A stretch of DNA of 64,000 nucleotides from Seonamhaeicola sediminis (GCF_004358095.2 NZ_SMZJ02000001.1:668077-732076), one strand, 5' to 3'; shown: positions 34,782 to 45,015, counted from the first letter of the stretch. Program-made: numbers and translations. The notes: generated by a model from the sequence alone, not told the origin.

Positions 34782-35252
34782 ATGGCAATAAAAAGTTTTC
34801 AAGGCGCCAGAAGGCAACGAACAAATGAAGCAGATAATACTCCTTTAAAGGTAAGTGATTATATGACCCGAAATTTAATTACGTTCACCCCAGATCAAAC
34901 CATTGAAAGCGTTATGCAAACCCTTATAAAGAACCGAATTTCTGGTGGCCCCGTAGTTAATGATAAGCATGAATTAATAGGTATTATTTCTGAAGGCGAC
35001 TGCATTAAGCAAATAAGTGAAAGCCGTTACTACAATATGCCCATGCAAGACAAAACTATTGAAAAACACATGGCTACCAATATTGAAACCATTGATGGCA
35101 ACATGAATATTTTTGATGCTGCCAATAAGTTTTTAAATGCTAAACGCAGGCGTTTCCCTATTGTAGAAAATGGCAAGTTGGTAGGTCAGATAAGTCAGAA
35201 AGACGTACTTAAGGCAGCTATGACCCTCAAAGGACAGAATTGGTGGAAGTAG
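34782..35252 (+). CDS. CBS-pair protein
   Basis: Start taken at ATG 34782; upstream in-frame codons lack conservation-like composition. The 156-residue protein is little more than two CBS domains (about 23-85, VSDYMTRNLITFTPDQTI; about 92-150, IEKHMATNIETIDGNMN), which bind adenine nucleotides or other regulators. A short basic N-terminus (QGARRQRTNEADN) precedes them. It converges, with one base between stops, with the GIDE-like gene. Partner enzyme unknown. Confidence 0.87.
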   Translation: MAIKSFQGARRQRTNEADNTPLKVSDYMTRNLITFTPDQTIESVMQTLIKNRISGGPVVNDKHELIGIISEGDCIKQISESRYYNMPMQDKTIEKHMATNIETIDGNMNIFDAANKFLNAKRRRFPIVENGKLVGQISQKDVLKAAMTLKGQNWWK

Positions 35253-35253
35253 C

Positions 35254-35961
35254 CTAGTAATTCCATCTGCTTTTTCTGGCTTCTGGTAAATCTGTAATAA
35301 TAAGTTTTTGGGAATCATTGTTCTCAAGAGCCGCAATTTTGGAGTAGTTATACCCTTCAATGGGTTCTTTAATTGATTTCCATTTGGCTATACCTGCTAC
35401 TGTAACAGTTTCGCCAACTTCTAAAATCCTTTCAGAATAGCGTAATGTTTTGTTAAAGCCAAAATAGTTTTCGCTATTAATGTTATAATGCTTCAGGACT
35501 TTCTTAAATTCTGGGGAAGGGTCATTTAAAAAGCCTGAAGAAATACTGTTGTCTTCATCTAGATAATTAAAATAGTTTTTAGGGACTTTTACCGGCTTAA
35601 TCATAACAACCTCTCCGTTTTCTTCAATAAAAAAATCTTGTATATCCTCTTGTTCAACTATAGTTTTCCAACGGGAATGTTTTCCTGAACCTACCTTCTG
35701 CTGAATTTTAAAAAGATAAGCCACACATTTTCGTTTGCTAAAAGGAGCTACAAAAGGTTCATGAGCATGTAAAACTTTACCAGTGATTTTAGTTAAGTCA
35801 TTATATCTAAACTGCGGTATACTTTTAAATTGAAATTTCTTTAGTTGTCTTAAAATGGTTTGTTTTCTTCCAAAATAATAAGTGCAATAGCCAAAAATAA
35901 TAAAACCAGTAATGATTAAAACGGGAAAAATAACATCTGCTGTGTTGTTGGCTAACATCAT
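35254..35961 (-). CDS. GIDE-like domain membrane protein
   Basis: A 235-residue protein with an N-terminal membrane helix (about 8-27) and then a segment resembling the GIDE/BAM domain known from eukaryotic MULAN E3 ligases and its bacterial relatives: ITGKVLHAHEPFVAPFSKRKCVAYLFKIQQ, then the GETVTVAGIA strand near the end. No RING finger is present, so it is not a ligase. The function of bacterial members is unknown. It lies on the minus strand and converges with the CBS gene. Confidence 0.65.
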   Translation of the reverse strand: MMLANNTADVIFPVLIITGFIIFGYCTYYFGRKQTILRQLKKFQFKSIPQFRYNDLTKITGKVLHAHEPFVAPFSKRKCVAYLFKIQQKVGSGKHSRWKTIVEQEDIQDFFIEENGEVVMIKPVKVPKNYFNYLDEDNSISSGFLNDPSPEFKKVLKHYNINSENYFGFNKTLRYSERILEVGETVTVAGIAKWKSIKEPIEGYNYSKIAALENNDSQKLIITDLPEARKSRWNY

Positions 35962-36010
35962 GAGCTAAATTATAGTTATATGTAGGTTTATGGTGAAAAC
36001 AGTTACAATT

Positions 36011-36364
36011 TTAACTTTCCCTTTTTACCAAAGCAAAATAGTCATTGTCTAAAGGCAAGTAGCCCTGATCATAAACAAAATAATATATGGTTCCTACTTT
36101 AGTAGTATAGATACTTGTAAAGTAATTAAAATCGAAACCACGCTCTACAAGTTTTGCTCTAGATAATTTTGTTTTACCATTTGGGTTGAGATTTTCTAAA
36201 ATCCGGTAGTTCTTTCTTAACCTGTTGTTGGTATTTCTAATTAGGTTTTTACTGTCTTTGTTAACTCTGTTATTGTAAGCGTTTCTACAGGCATCGCTAC
36301 AAAACTTTTTATCAATTCTACCCACAATTTTATTACCACACTCAGGACATTGTTTATGCGTCAT
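36011..36364 (-). CDS. Zinc-ribbon protein (DUF2116-like)
   Basis: A 117-residue protein with a four-cysteine zinc ribbon at the N-terminus (CPECG at 6-10 and CSDAC at about 22-26), then a basic helical segment and a C-terminal part rich in aromatic residues (YFTSIYTTKVGTIYYFVYD). Probably binds nucleic acid or protein. It starts one base after the NUMOD4/HNH-like gene and forms an operon with it. Confidence 0.75.
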   Translation of the reverse strand: MTHKQCPECGNKIVGRIDKKFCSDACRNAYNNRVNKDSKNLIRNTNNRLRKNYRILENLNPNGKTKLSRAKLVERGFDFNYFTSIYTTKVGTIYYFVYDQGYLPLDNDYFALVKRES

Positions 36365-36365
36365 A

Positions 36366-36926
36366 TCAAAAGTCTGTTACATGACCCCAATTTTCACCTG
36401 TCTTTATTCGGTACAATTGCATTTCAGATATACCAAACTGTTTGGCTATTAATCGTAATCGGGTTTTTCTATTGGGGTCAAATATTTTTCGTTTAATTAT
36501 TTTTACTTTTCCTTCGGATAATTTTGAATAAGGAGGATTGTTTTTCTTGCGTTCTTTTGATGCTATTACCAACGGGTTTTTTAAGTTGTGTTTTACCAAT
36601 TCTTTTTGTGTTGCCCAGTTAAGATTAGCGTAATGGTTGTTAGATTTATCAAAATCTTTATGAATTACAAATCGCTTTTTTTCAGGATTTTCTATAAATA
36701 GTTCTGCTACAACCCTATGTATATATTGTAAATCACTTTTCTTATTTTTTTTAATAGCTGTAAAAGCTTCATAGCCTCCAGAGACTATAGAGAATTTAAA
36801 AAACTCCCCTTTTGGGTTTATTTTGTATCGTATAACTCTACCATGGTTAGAAACTTGATAAACTTCGTTTTCTTTCCAATAATCACGTTTTAAGATTTTC
36901 CATTCTTCTTTGTTAAATGTTGTCAT
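36366..36926 (-). CDS. NUMOD4/HNH-type endonuclease-like protein
   Basis: A 186-residue protein. The N-terminus has the NUMOD4-like motif WKENEVYQVSNHGRV, followed by an HNH-type segment (YIHRVVAELFI...VIHKDFDKSNNHYANLNWAT) with the His-Asn-His spacing of intron-homing nucleases, and a C-terminal helix-turn-helix-like region (LRLIAKQFGISEMQLYRI). Such genes are mobile in phages, but here it sits in an operon with a zinc-ribbon gene between ordinary chromosomal genes, and no intron is visible. Confidence 0.75.
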   Translation of the reverse strand: MTTFNKEEWKILKRDYWKENEVYQVSNHGRVIRYKINPKGEFFKFSIVSGGYEAFTAIKKNKKSDLQYIHRVVAELFIENPEKKRFVIHKDFDKSNNHYANLNWATQKELVKHNLKNPLVIASKERKKNNPPYSKLSEGKVKIIKRKIFDPNRKTRLRLIAKQFGISEMQLYRIKTGENWGHVTDF

Positions 36927-37161
36927 TTGATGTGTTTTGAGAGATTCATTTTAAAAAATAAATAGACCGTTATATGCAATTTACCGCAAGCCCAACGCTA
37001 ATATAGTAAAAAACTAATATCCGTTTACAAATGACTACAAACATTTACAAACGATTTTAAATAAGTAATAACCGAATAACAAATGAAAACAGTAACATAT
37101 TTGCAGTGTCGATGTCTTAGTACTCGATAGTATTAACTGTTTAACAATTAAATTTAAAATT

Positions 37162-37494
37162 ATGAACGCACTTAGAAACAAAGTACAGTTGATTGGAAGA
37201 TTAGGTCAAGATCCTGAAATTATTAACTTCTCAGACGGTAACAAAATGGCAAAATTCACGCTGGCCACAGATGATAGTTACAAAGACAAAAATGGTAACA
37301 AAGTAGAACGCGCTTATTGGCACAATGTTGTTGTTAAGGGTGGTTTAGTAAATGTGGTTGAAAACTACATTACCAAAGGTAAAGAAATTGCTGTTGAAGG
37401 AAAACTTACAAACAGAACTTATGAAACCAAAGAGGGTGAAAAGAGATATGTTACTGAAATACTTTGCAATGAATTATTAATGCTTAGTAAGTAA
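37162..37494 (+). CDS. ssb: Single-stranded DNA-binding protein, short form
   Basis: A 110-residue OB-fold protein beginning MNALRNKVQLIGRLGQDPEI, with the SSB signature AYWHNVVVKGGLVNVVENY. It lacks the acidic C-terminal tail (usually ending DDDIPF) that docks partner proteins in the replicative SSB, and it is short for that role. It is probably a secondary SSB; a longer copy would be expected elsewhere in the genome (inference). A strong terminator follows. Confidence 0.9.
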   Translation: MNALRNKVQLIGRLGQDPEIINFSDGNKMAKFTLATDDSYKDKNGNKVERAYWHNVVVKGGLVNVVENYITKGKEIAVEGKLTNRTYETKEGEKRYVTEILCNELLMLSK

Positions 37495-37518
37495 CAGGGT
37501 TGGTTTGCTATTAACCGA

Positions 37519-37547
37519 AAAAGGGCTCAATATTGAGCCCTTTTTTT
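37519..37547 (+). terminator. Rho-independent terminator after ssb
   Basis: AAAGGGCTCAA (starting 37519) pairs with TTGAGCCCTTT through a short TA loop and is followed by TTTTTTT. It also lies 20 bases after the nadB stop on the other strand. Confidence 0.88.
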
Positions 37548-37568
37548 ATTCTAATTATTAGCCTAAGA

Positions 37569-39131
37569 CTACTTGTTTTTAACATTATCCTTATTAAAAT
37601 ACCCGCCTTTATTTTCCTTTCGTTCTAAAGACTGACTTATAATTAAGTGTGATACATTAATCATATTTCTTAGTTCGCAAAGCGAAGCAGTAATTTTAGA
37701 CTCTCGATATAAATCTTCAACTTCTTTATAAATTAAATCTAAATGTTTTATTGCCCTTTTTAAACGTCTGTTGCTGCGTACAATACCTACATAATCTCGC
37801 ATTAAGGCTTGCAAACCTTTAAGATTATGTTTTATTAAAACATGCTCATCAGGAATTACGGTGCCTTCATCATTCCATTCGGGAATTTGAACATTGAGAC
37901 TTTTACAATCCTTTTTACTAAGATGTTTATAGATATTATGGGCATACACTAAGGCTTCTAATAATGAATTTGATGCTAACCTATTAGCTCCATGCAATCC
38001 GGTTCTTGAACACTCACCGCAAGAGAAAAGGTTGTTAATTGTGGTTTTCCCTTTTTTATTCACTTTAATACCTCCGCATAGATAATGAGATGCTGGTACC
38101 ACAGGAATCCAATCGGTTTCTACATTTATATGAAGCGATAAACATTTGTCATAAATAGTGGGAAAGTGTTTTTTAAACCCCTCTATGTCTAAATGGGTAC
38201 AATCTAGGTATACATTGTTATCCCCAGATTTTTTTAACTCCGCATCAATGCTTTGAGATACAATATCTCTAGAGGCTAATTCTGCTCGGTCATCATAATC
38301 TGGCATAAATCTATAGCCTTTACCATTTCTTAAGTAAGCTCCAAAACCTCTTACGGCTTCGGAGATTAAAAACGCTGATTCTCCTTTTTCTTGATAAAGC
38401 GCTGTTGGGTGGAATTGCACAAATTCCATATCTTTAATTCTAGCTTTAGCTCTATATGCCATGGCTATACCATCTCCAGTAGCAATTACAGGATTGGTTG
38501 TATGTCCATATACACAGCCAATACCACCTGATGCTAATAATGTAGCATTAGATTTTATAGTAAAAATGTTTCCGGTTTTTTCATTCAGAACATAGGCGCC
38601 GTAACAAGATAAAGTTTCCTTGTTGTTTTCTTTTACATGATGATTGGTGACCAAATCAATGGCGAAATGATGAGATAACAAGGTAATATTTGGCAATTGA
38701 TGCACCCGTTTAAGTAAGGTACGTTCTACTTCAGCTCCAGTTAAATCTTTATGATGAACAATTCGGTATTCAGAGTGGCCCCCTTCTTTACCCAAATCAA
38801 GATTACCATCGTTGTCTTCATCAAAATTAGCCCCCCATTCAATAAGTTCTCTTAGGCGTTGAGGACCTTCTTTTACTACCATTTCTACAACTTCCTTATT
38901 ACATAAACCATCACCAGCAATAAGGGTGTCTTCAATATGTTTTTTAAAAGAATCTTCTTCAGTATTAAGTACCACAGCCACACCACCCTGGGCATATTTA
39001 GTATTAGATTCGTCTTCACTATCTTTAGTAACAATGACAACCGTTCGTTTAGGAAACTTTTCTGCTATTTTTACAGCAAATGTTAAACCTGCAATACCGG
39101 AGCCTATTACTAAGTAGTTAGTTTCTAACAT
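37569..39131 (-). CDS. nadB: L-aspartate oxidase NadB
   Basis: A 520-residue FAD flavoprotein making iminoaspartate for NAD synthesis. The FAD motif VIGSGIAGL (6-14), the active-site segments QFHPTALY and GANRLASNSLLEALVYA, and HYLCGGIKV match the fumarate-reductase-like family. Length is normal. nadA precedes it in the operon by one base, so quinolinate is made by the pair. Confidence 0.96.
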   Translation of the reverse strand: MLETNYLVIGSGIAGLTFAVKIAEKFPKRTVVIVTKDSEDESNTKYAQGGVAVVLNTEEDSFKKHIEDTLIAGDGLCNKEVVEMVVKEGPQRLRELIEWGANFDEDNDGNLDLGKEGGHSEYRIVHHKDLTGAEVERTLLKRVHQLPNITLLSHHFAIDLVTNHHVKENNKETLSCYGAYVLNEKTGNIFTIKSNATLLASGGIGCVYGHTTNPVIATGDGIAMAYRAKARIKDMEFVQFHPTALYQEKGESAFLISEAVRGFGAYLRNGKGYRFMPDYDDRAELASRDIVSQSIDAELKKSGDNNVYLDCTHLDIEGFKKHFPTIYDKCLSLHINVETDWIPVVPASHYLCGGIKVNKKGKTTINNLFSCGECSRTGLHGANRLASNSLLEALVYAHNIYKHLSKKDCKSLNVQIPEWNDEGTVIPDEHVLIKHNLKGLQALMRDYVGIVRSNRRLKRAIKHLDLIYKEVEDLYRESKITASLCELRNMINVSHLIISQSLERKENKGGYFNKDNVKNK

Positions 39132-39132
39132 C

Positions 39133-40059
39133 TTATTTAGAAAGTTCTAACATGCGCTCTATGGGAAGCAATGCAAGGCTTCTTAAAGGTTCTGGAACGT
39201 CAATACTAGGAGATTCGTTTAATAAACAATCATACAATTTTTGCATCGTGTTCATTTTCATAAAATGACACTCACTACATGCGCAGGTATTATCTTCTAC
39301 AGCAGGTGCAGGAATCAATTCTGTGTTGGGCATTTCCAATTGCATTTTATGTAAAATACCGGCCTCTGTAGCTACAATAAACTTTTCATCCTGATGCTCT
39401 TTTACGTAGTTAATCATCCCTGAAGTAGAGCCAATATAAGTAGCTGTATCTAGAATGTGTGTTTCAGATTCTGGATGGGCTATAATTTTATAATCTGGGT
39501 GTTTTTTGTGTAATTCAATGAGTTTATCCATTGAAAAGGCTTCATGAACTACACAGCTACCATCCCAAAGTAGTATATCTCTTCCTGTTTCTCTAATAAT
39601 ATAACGTCCCAAATTTTTATCGGGAGCAAAAATAATAGGCGTGTCTTTAGGGACTGAATTTACAATTTTGAGTGCATTTGACGAGGTGCAAACAATATCA
39701 CTTAATGCTTTTATTTCTGCAGAGCAGTTCACATAAGTAATTACAATGTGGTCTGGGTGTTGCTCTGTGAATTTTTTAAAAGCCTCTGGCGGGCAAGAAT
39801 CTGCCAGAGAACAACCCGCATTTAAATCTGGTAAGACAACCTTTTTGGAAGGGCTGAGAATTTTAGCAGTTTCTGCCATGAAATGAACGCCTGCAAAAAC
39901 AATAATATCTGCATCGGTTTCAGCAGCTTGTTGACTTAAACCCAAACTATCACCTACATAGTCTGCAATATCCTGTATAGCACCATCTTGGTAGTAATGT
40001 GCTAAAATAATAGCGTTCTTTTCCTTTCTTAATCGGTTTATTTCCCTAACTAAATCCAT
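39133..40059 (-). CDS. nadA: Quinolinate synthase NadA
   Basis: A 308-residue iron-sulfur enzyme that joins iminoaspartate and dihydroxyacetone phosphate into quinolinate. The three conserved cysteine regions are present ([46 protein letters not shown]), including those that bind the 4Fe-4S cluster. It is first in the nadA-nadB operon. Confidence 0.96.
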   Translation of the reverse strand: MDLVREINRLRKEKNAIILAHYYQDGAIQDIADYVGDSLGLSQQAAETDADIIVFAGVHFMAETAKILSPSKKVVLPDLNAGCSLADSCPPEAFKKFTEQHPDHIVITYVNCSAEIKALSDIVCTSSNALKIVNSVPKDTPIIFAPDKNLGRYIIRETGRDILLWDGSCVVHEAFSMDKLIELHKKHPDYKIIAHPESETHILDTATYIGSTSGMINYVKEHQDEKFIVATEAGILHKMQLEMPNTELIPAPAVEDNTCACSECHFMKMNTMQKLYDCLLNESPSIDVPEPLRSLALLPIERMLELSK

Positions 40060-40284
40060 TAAAACCCTTTTCTAAAATAAATATAAAACTAATTTTGATT
40101 GAAGTTAACCAAGTTTCAAAATGCAAATATCCTAATTATAATTTTCAATGAATTAGCTTTACTTAAAAAAAAGGCGATGAATTAAGAACTAATAATGTTT
40201 TTATAAATTCATTAAACAATTGTTAAGCTAATGCTAAAATCATTAACAAAACTAAAATAGTCATTTATTCAACATCTATTGTTA

Positions 40285-42090
40285 TTAGACCAAAGACAAG
40301 CTATTAATACCTGTCTGAATTTGTTTTATGGCAGCTTCATTTCTTTCTAATTCTTTTAAAGCAGAAACTTTAATGTCTTCAAATAAATTAGTTACGTTAC
40401 TAAATAATTCCTTATAATATGCTATTCCTAATTGCATATTATTAGAGAAGGTTTGCAAATATTTTACTTCTTTAAGGTTGAAACTTTGCTTTATATTTTC
40501 AAATTTATTCTTTAAAAAATCAGTGTAAATATTGAGTTCTTTTATAAACATATGAGGTCTACTTGTTCTGGAAATCATATTATCACGCCCGTAGATATGG
40601 TCGGTAATATTTTTTAAACTCATCACATTTGAATAATATGCCATATTGGGGCCTGGGCAAACAGAAACGCCTTTGCCTTCAACCTTTGTATCTAAGCCAT
40701 AAGCCAATAATGCAGACGTACCCAGACCTACGCAAGTACATGATTTTTCGGTTATTTTATTTAATTGAATTTGATATTCTTTAGAAGATAAATTTTTTGA
40801 TTGTACTTCTTTTATTTTTAGATTTTGATATTTTCTGGAAGCTGTACAAACTCCTTTTTCCGTAAACTCTTTGTTTAAAGCCACAAACTTTTTTGGACAT
40901 GAACTACCAGGTTTTCCTTTGGTAATAAAATATTCTTTTTCGCTGTCTTTGGTGTTGTGCTTAAGGTTATTAAAAGGCACCCCAAGTGGCGATATATTGC
41001 TTAAATATAAATCATCTTCTTTGGCTTTAGCTAACTTTTTTAAAGTTTCATCATCAACCGTTGTAGCTTCTGGAACCAGTAAAAAAGGACTGCCCCAACC
41101 AACAGAATCTAAAGCGTATTCACGTATTAAAAACTCATGTTCTTCATGAGTGCCAACACCACCTTGAGCAGAAATTTCTAGTTTTAAAGGTTTAGAAGGT
41201 ATGAGGCGATTAGTGCTTTCTAATGATTTGCTTAAAAGTTCTTGAATAGTACTTCTCAATGGTTCTCTATTCTTTTTAAATTCTGCTAAAACCGGCCCCA
41301 TTAAAAAGCCATCGGTTGCAAAGGCATGCCCACCACAATTAAGACCAGATTCTATTCTATACTCTGAAACCCATAGTCCTTTTTTTGCTAAAAATTTACC
41401 CTGAATTAATGCCGACCTATAATCACTTACTTTTAAGATGATACGTTTTTTAAATTGTCCGTTTTCATCAGGATAAAAGTCATCAAATTGAGACATGTAG
41501 GTATATAACTTTGGATTTAATCCGGCCGAAAGGATAACAGCTGCGTTTAAATTACTCTTTGCAAACCCTCGTAGAGCAGCATGTGCATCATTGTACTCTG
41601 CAGGTAATTTTTCATTTTTAAAATAATTTTCTTTGTCAACTTTGGTCATGATGTTTACATCAATACTTCCCTTATTTAAGTTTTTGAAAACCCAATTTTT
41701 AATTTCATGGGTGTTTAATCCTTTTTTGGTAAGTTTTGTAAAATCTTCTTTGAGTTTATTACCATTTGGAAGCATATTTAAGTAAGCCTTAATATCATCA
41801 ACTTTCTCGGAAGAATAATTTTTGAGTGACTCAAATTTCCTGTCAACCAAATCATTCATCAGGTTTAAATATGAGGTAATTCGTTTTGATCTAAAATCAT
41901 TTACTTTATTGGTGATTTCGGTATAAGGCATTTCAAATTTTTCGCAATACATCTTTCTTAATTTTTCCAATAGAATGTCATCTACTAAAGAAATTACAGA
42001 ATCAATACCATATTGCGCTACCTTAAATGGGGAGTCTATAGTGAACCCAATACCCATAACAGGAATGTGAAATGAGTGTGTTTTTTTCAT
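40285..42090 (-). CDS. Uncharacterised 601-residue cysteine-containing protein, TIM-barrel-like
   Basis: Start taken at ATG 42090 (a TTG lies 7 codons upstream). I do not recognise a named family. The opening IPVMGIGFTIDSPFKVAQYG and the middle GGVGTHEEHEFLIREYALDSVGWGSPFLLVPE recall FMN-binding TIM-barrel enzymes such as nitronate monooxygenase, by motif shape only. Cysteines appear in GLNCGGHAF, GSSCPKK, KGVCTASRK, KSCTCVGLG and VSVCPGPN and could hold an iron-sulfur cluster. It is divergent from ppc with 278 bases between starts. It may be a redox enzyme. Confidence 0.6.
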   Translation of the reverse strand: MKKTHSFHIPVMGIGFTIDSPFKVAQYGIDSVISLVDDILLEKLRKMYCEKFEMPYTEITNKVNDFRSKRITSYLNLMNDLVDRKFESLKNYSSEKVDDIKAYLNMLPNGNKLKEDFTKLTKKGLNTHEIKNWVFKNLNKGSIDVNIMTKVDKENYFKNEKLPAEYNDAHAALRGFAKSNLNAAVILSAGLNPKLYTYMSQFDDFYPDENGQFKKRIILKVSDYRSALIQGKFLAKKGLWVSEYRIESGLNCGGHAFATDGFLMGPVLAEFKKNREPLRSTIQELLSKSLESTNRLIPSKPLKLEISAQGGVGTHEEHEFLIREYALDSVGWGSPFLLVPEATTVDDETLKKLAKAKEDDLYLSNISPLGVPFNNLKHNTKDSEKEYFITKGKPGSSCPKKFVALNKEFTEKGVCTASRKYQNLKIKEVQSKNLSSKEYQIQLNKITEKSCTCVGLGTSALLAYGLDTKVEGKGVSVCPGPNMAYYSNVMSLKNITDHIYGRDNMISRTSRPHMFIKELNIYTDFLKNKFENIKQSFNLKEVKYLQTFSNNMQLGIAYYKELFSNVTNLFEDIKVSALKELERNEAAIKQIQTGINSLSLV

Positions 42091-42368
42091 GTTATTAAGT
42101 TTAACCGTCAAAAGTATTGGAGTGCACGTTAAGAGAATATGATTTATATCATGCCTTGTTAAAAAAGAAACACCATTTTTTTACTTAGGAAATTACAAAT
42201 AGGTTGTTCGCTATAATATCAGTTCTAAATATTGAATGATACTGTAAGTTTCTTCAATATTTGTTAATTACAGTTCATTTATGGCAGTAAATCAATAAAA
42301 TTACAAACCGTTTAGGGTCTTTGCTAATCCTTTATTATTTTTACGCCTAATTTACACTAGAGCAAATT

Positions 42369-44957
42369 ATGTCTATAGAACCAAAATTAAAACGATTTAA
42401 CCAAAGTGTGATGTCAAAATATCAAATATACAACAGTATATTTATGACATTGCCTTTTGATAGCGTAACAAAAACGGGGGTTTTACTTCCTTTATTTCAT
42501 GAAACTTGCGAAAAAGGGTTTGCTAACGGAGATGATCCAACCACCATAGTTGAAACCTTCTTTAAAAAATATCAAGCAAGACGTTCTGCAGAAAGTCAAA
42601 TTAATTTATTATTCCGTTTTATCCAGTATATTGAAAGGCAGGTAGTTTTATTTGATGCTATTGAAGACGCTGCTTTCTCTACAGTAAATAATATGGAAGG
42701 CGTTGGTACTTTGAGGTATTTAAAAGGTTTTGCCAGATCTAACAATAAATTAGACGAACTAAAAAAATATTTGGAAGAGTTTAAAGTTAGAATTGTTTTA
42801 ACTGCGCACCCTACACAATTTTACCCTGGGTCTGTTTTAGCTATCATTACAGATTTGGCAAAAGCCATAGAAGAAAATAATCTTACAGATATTAATAACC
42901 TTTTTGGTCAATTAGGTAAAACACCTTTCTTTAAAAGAAAAAAACCTACACCTTACTTTGAAGCTAAAAGTTTAATATGGTATTTAGAGAATGTATTTTA
43001 TCATTCGTTCAGTGAAATTTACAACTACATTCAACAGAATATTTTTGATGATGGAAAAAAACACAATGATATTATCAATATTGGATTTTGGCCAGGTGGT
43101 GACCGAGATGGAAACCCATTTGTAAAACCAAGCACCACTTTAAAAGTAGCTAAAAAGTTAAAACAAGCTATTTTAAGAAAGTACTACACAGACCTAAAAG
43201 ATCTTAGACGAAAACTAACCTTTAGAGGTGTAGAAGAGCGCATTATAAAGCTTGAAACAACAATATATAAATACAGTATAGATTTAAACTACAAAAAGGC
43301 TATTACTGCTAAAGAGCTTTTACTAGAATTATTGAGCATAAGAAATATCATTGTTGAAGAACATCAACACTTATATGAAAATGAAATTAACGATTTAATA
43401 AATCGTGTACACTTATTCGGTTATTTCTTTGCTACTTTAGATATCAGGCAAGATAGCAGAATACACCATTCTGTATTTACTACTGTTGTAGATTATTTAA
43501 TTGAAAAAGGAAGTAAGTCATTCCCTAAAAATTATCATGAATTATCAGAGTCAGAACAAATAGATATTCTTTCTAAAGTTGGTGATGAAGATATTGATTA
43601 TGACAGTTTTGAAGACGAAATGGTCTCAAACACCTTAAAAACTATTGATGTCATAAAAGAAATTCAGAGTTTTAATGGTGAAAAGGGTGCTAATAGATAT
43701 ATCATTAGTAACAACCAAACGGCTCTTAACGTTATGCAACTTTTTGCTATGTTAAAAATGGTTGCTTTTGCCGATGATTTAACCGTTGATATTGTGCCGC
43801 TTTTTGAAACTATTACAGACCTTGAAAATGCACCGTCTGTAATGGAACAATTATATACTAATCCTGTATACAGAGCACATTTAGAAAAGCGTGGCAATAA
43901 GCAAACCATCATGCTTGGTTTCTCTGATGGGACTAAAGACGGAGGTTATTTAATGGCTAACTGGGGTATTTTTAAAGCCAAAGAACGGCTTACTGAAATG
44001 TCTAGAAAATATGATATTACCGCAATTTTCTTTGATGGTAGAGGTGGCCCACCAGCACGTGGTGGAGGAAAAACACATAATTTCTACGCATCATTAGGAC
44101 CAACCATTGAGGATAAAGAAGTTCAGTTAACCATTCAAGGACAAACCATTAGTGCTAACTTCGGAACTAAAAAATCATCTCAATTTAACTTAGAGCAATT
44201 AATAAGTTCTGGTCTTTTTAATAGAATTGGCGAAAGTGATAACGCTTTATCTGCCGAAGATAAAATGGTTATGAATGATTTAGCAGAAACAAGTTATCAA
44301 GCATACAAAGACTTTAAAAATCATGACAAATTCATTCCATACCTAGAGCGTATGAGTACTTTAAAGTATTATGCTAAAACAAATATTGGTAGTAGACCGT
44401 CCAAAAGAGGAAACTCAGATAAGTTGGTGTTTTCAGATTTAAGAGCCATTCCTTTTGTAGGGTCTTGGAGCCAGTTAAAGCAAAATGTTCCTGGTTTTTA
44501 TGGCGTAGGTATTGCGTTAAAGAAATATGAAGAAAACGGAGAGTTCCATAAAGTAGAACAGCTTTACAAAAACTCAAAATTCTTTAAAACCTTGTTAGAA
44601 AATAGTATGATGTCATTAACAAAATCTTTCTTTGACCTTACTAAATATATGGCCAAAGATGAAGAGTTTGGTGAGTTCTGGTCTTTAATCTACAAAGAGT
44701 ACCTTGAAACAGAACGCTTACTACTAAAGGTGACTGGTTATAAAGAATTAATGGAACATGAGCCAGCAGGCAAAGCATCTATTCAAGTTAGAGAATCTAT
44801 TGTATTGCCTTTATTAACTATTCAGCAGTACGCACTTAAAAAGATTCAAGAGTTAAATAAAGAAGATATAAAGGACGAAGAAAAAATCAAGATTTTTGAA
44901 AAAATCGTAACTCGTTCCTTATTTGGAAATATTAACGCTAGTAGAAATTCTGCTTAA
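42369..44957 (+). CDS. ppc: Phosphoenolpyruvate carboxylase
   Basis: An 862-residue enzyme making oxaloacetate from PEP and bicarbonate. Catalytic H147 lies in LTAHPTQ; GFWPGGDRDGNPFV and the FFDGRGGPPARGGG loop (about 555-568) are intact, and the C-terminal end resembles the usual NGIAAGLRNTG region only weakly (FGNINASRNSA). The length is slightly below enterobacterial Ppc. It supplies the C4 skeleton for the glutamate and aspartate pathways encoded nearby. A terminator follows after 26 bases. Confidence 0.95.
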   Translation: MSIEPKLKRFNQSVMSKYQIYNSIFMTLPFDSVTKTGVLLPLFHETCEKGFANGDDPTTIVETFFKKYQARRSAESQINLLFRFIQYIERQVVLFDAIEDAAFSTVNNMEGVGTLRYLKGFARSNNKLDELKKYLEEFKVRIVLTAHPTQFYPGSVLAIITDLAKAIEENNLTDINNLFGQLGKTPFFKRKKPTPYFEAKSLIWYLENVFYHSFSEIYNYIQQNIFDDGKKHNDIINIGFWPGGDRDGNPFVKPSTTLKVAKKLKQAILRKYYTDLKDLRRKLTFRGVEERIIKLETTIYKYSIDLNYKKAITAKELLLELLSIRNIIVEEHQHLYENEINDLINRVHLFGYFFATLDIRQDSRIHHSVFTTVVDYLIEKGSKSFPKNYHELSESEQIDILSKVGDEDIDYDSFEDEMVSNTLKTIDVIKEIQSFNGEKGANRYIISNNQTALNVMQLFAMLKMVAFADDLTVDIVPLFETITDLENAPSVMEQLYTNPVYRAHLEKRGNKQTIMLGFSDGTKDGGYLMANWGIFKAKERLTEMSRKYDITAIFFDGRGGPPARGGGKTHNFYASLGPTIEDKEVQLTIQGQTISANFGTKKSSQFNLEQLISSGLFNRIGESDNALSAEDKMVMNDLAETSYQAYKDFKNHDKFIPYLERMSTLKYYAKTNIGSRPSKRGNSDKLVFSDLRAIPFVGSWSQLKQNVPGFYGVGIALKKYEENGEFHKVEQLYKNSKFFKTLLENSMMSLTKSFFDLTKYMAKDEEFGEFWSLIYKEYLETERLLLKVTGYKELMEHEPAGKASIQVRESIVLPLLTIQQYALKKIQELNKEDIKDEEKIKIFEKIVTRSLFGNINASRNSA

Positions 44958-44983
44958 AAGTTAAATACTTTTTTTATAAAATT

Positions 44984-45015
44984 AAAAAGGGTAGACTATA
45001 AAGTCTATCCTTTTT
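44984..45015 (+). terminator. Rho-independent terminator after ppc
   Basis: AAAAAGGGTAGACT pairs with AGTCTATCCTTTTT with one mismatch around a short loop and ends in a T-run on the plus strand. Confidence 0.85.
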
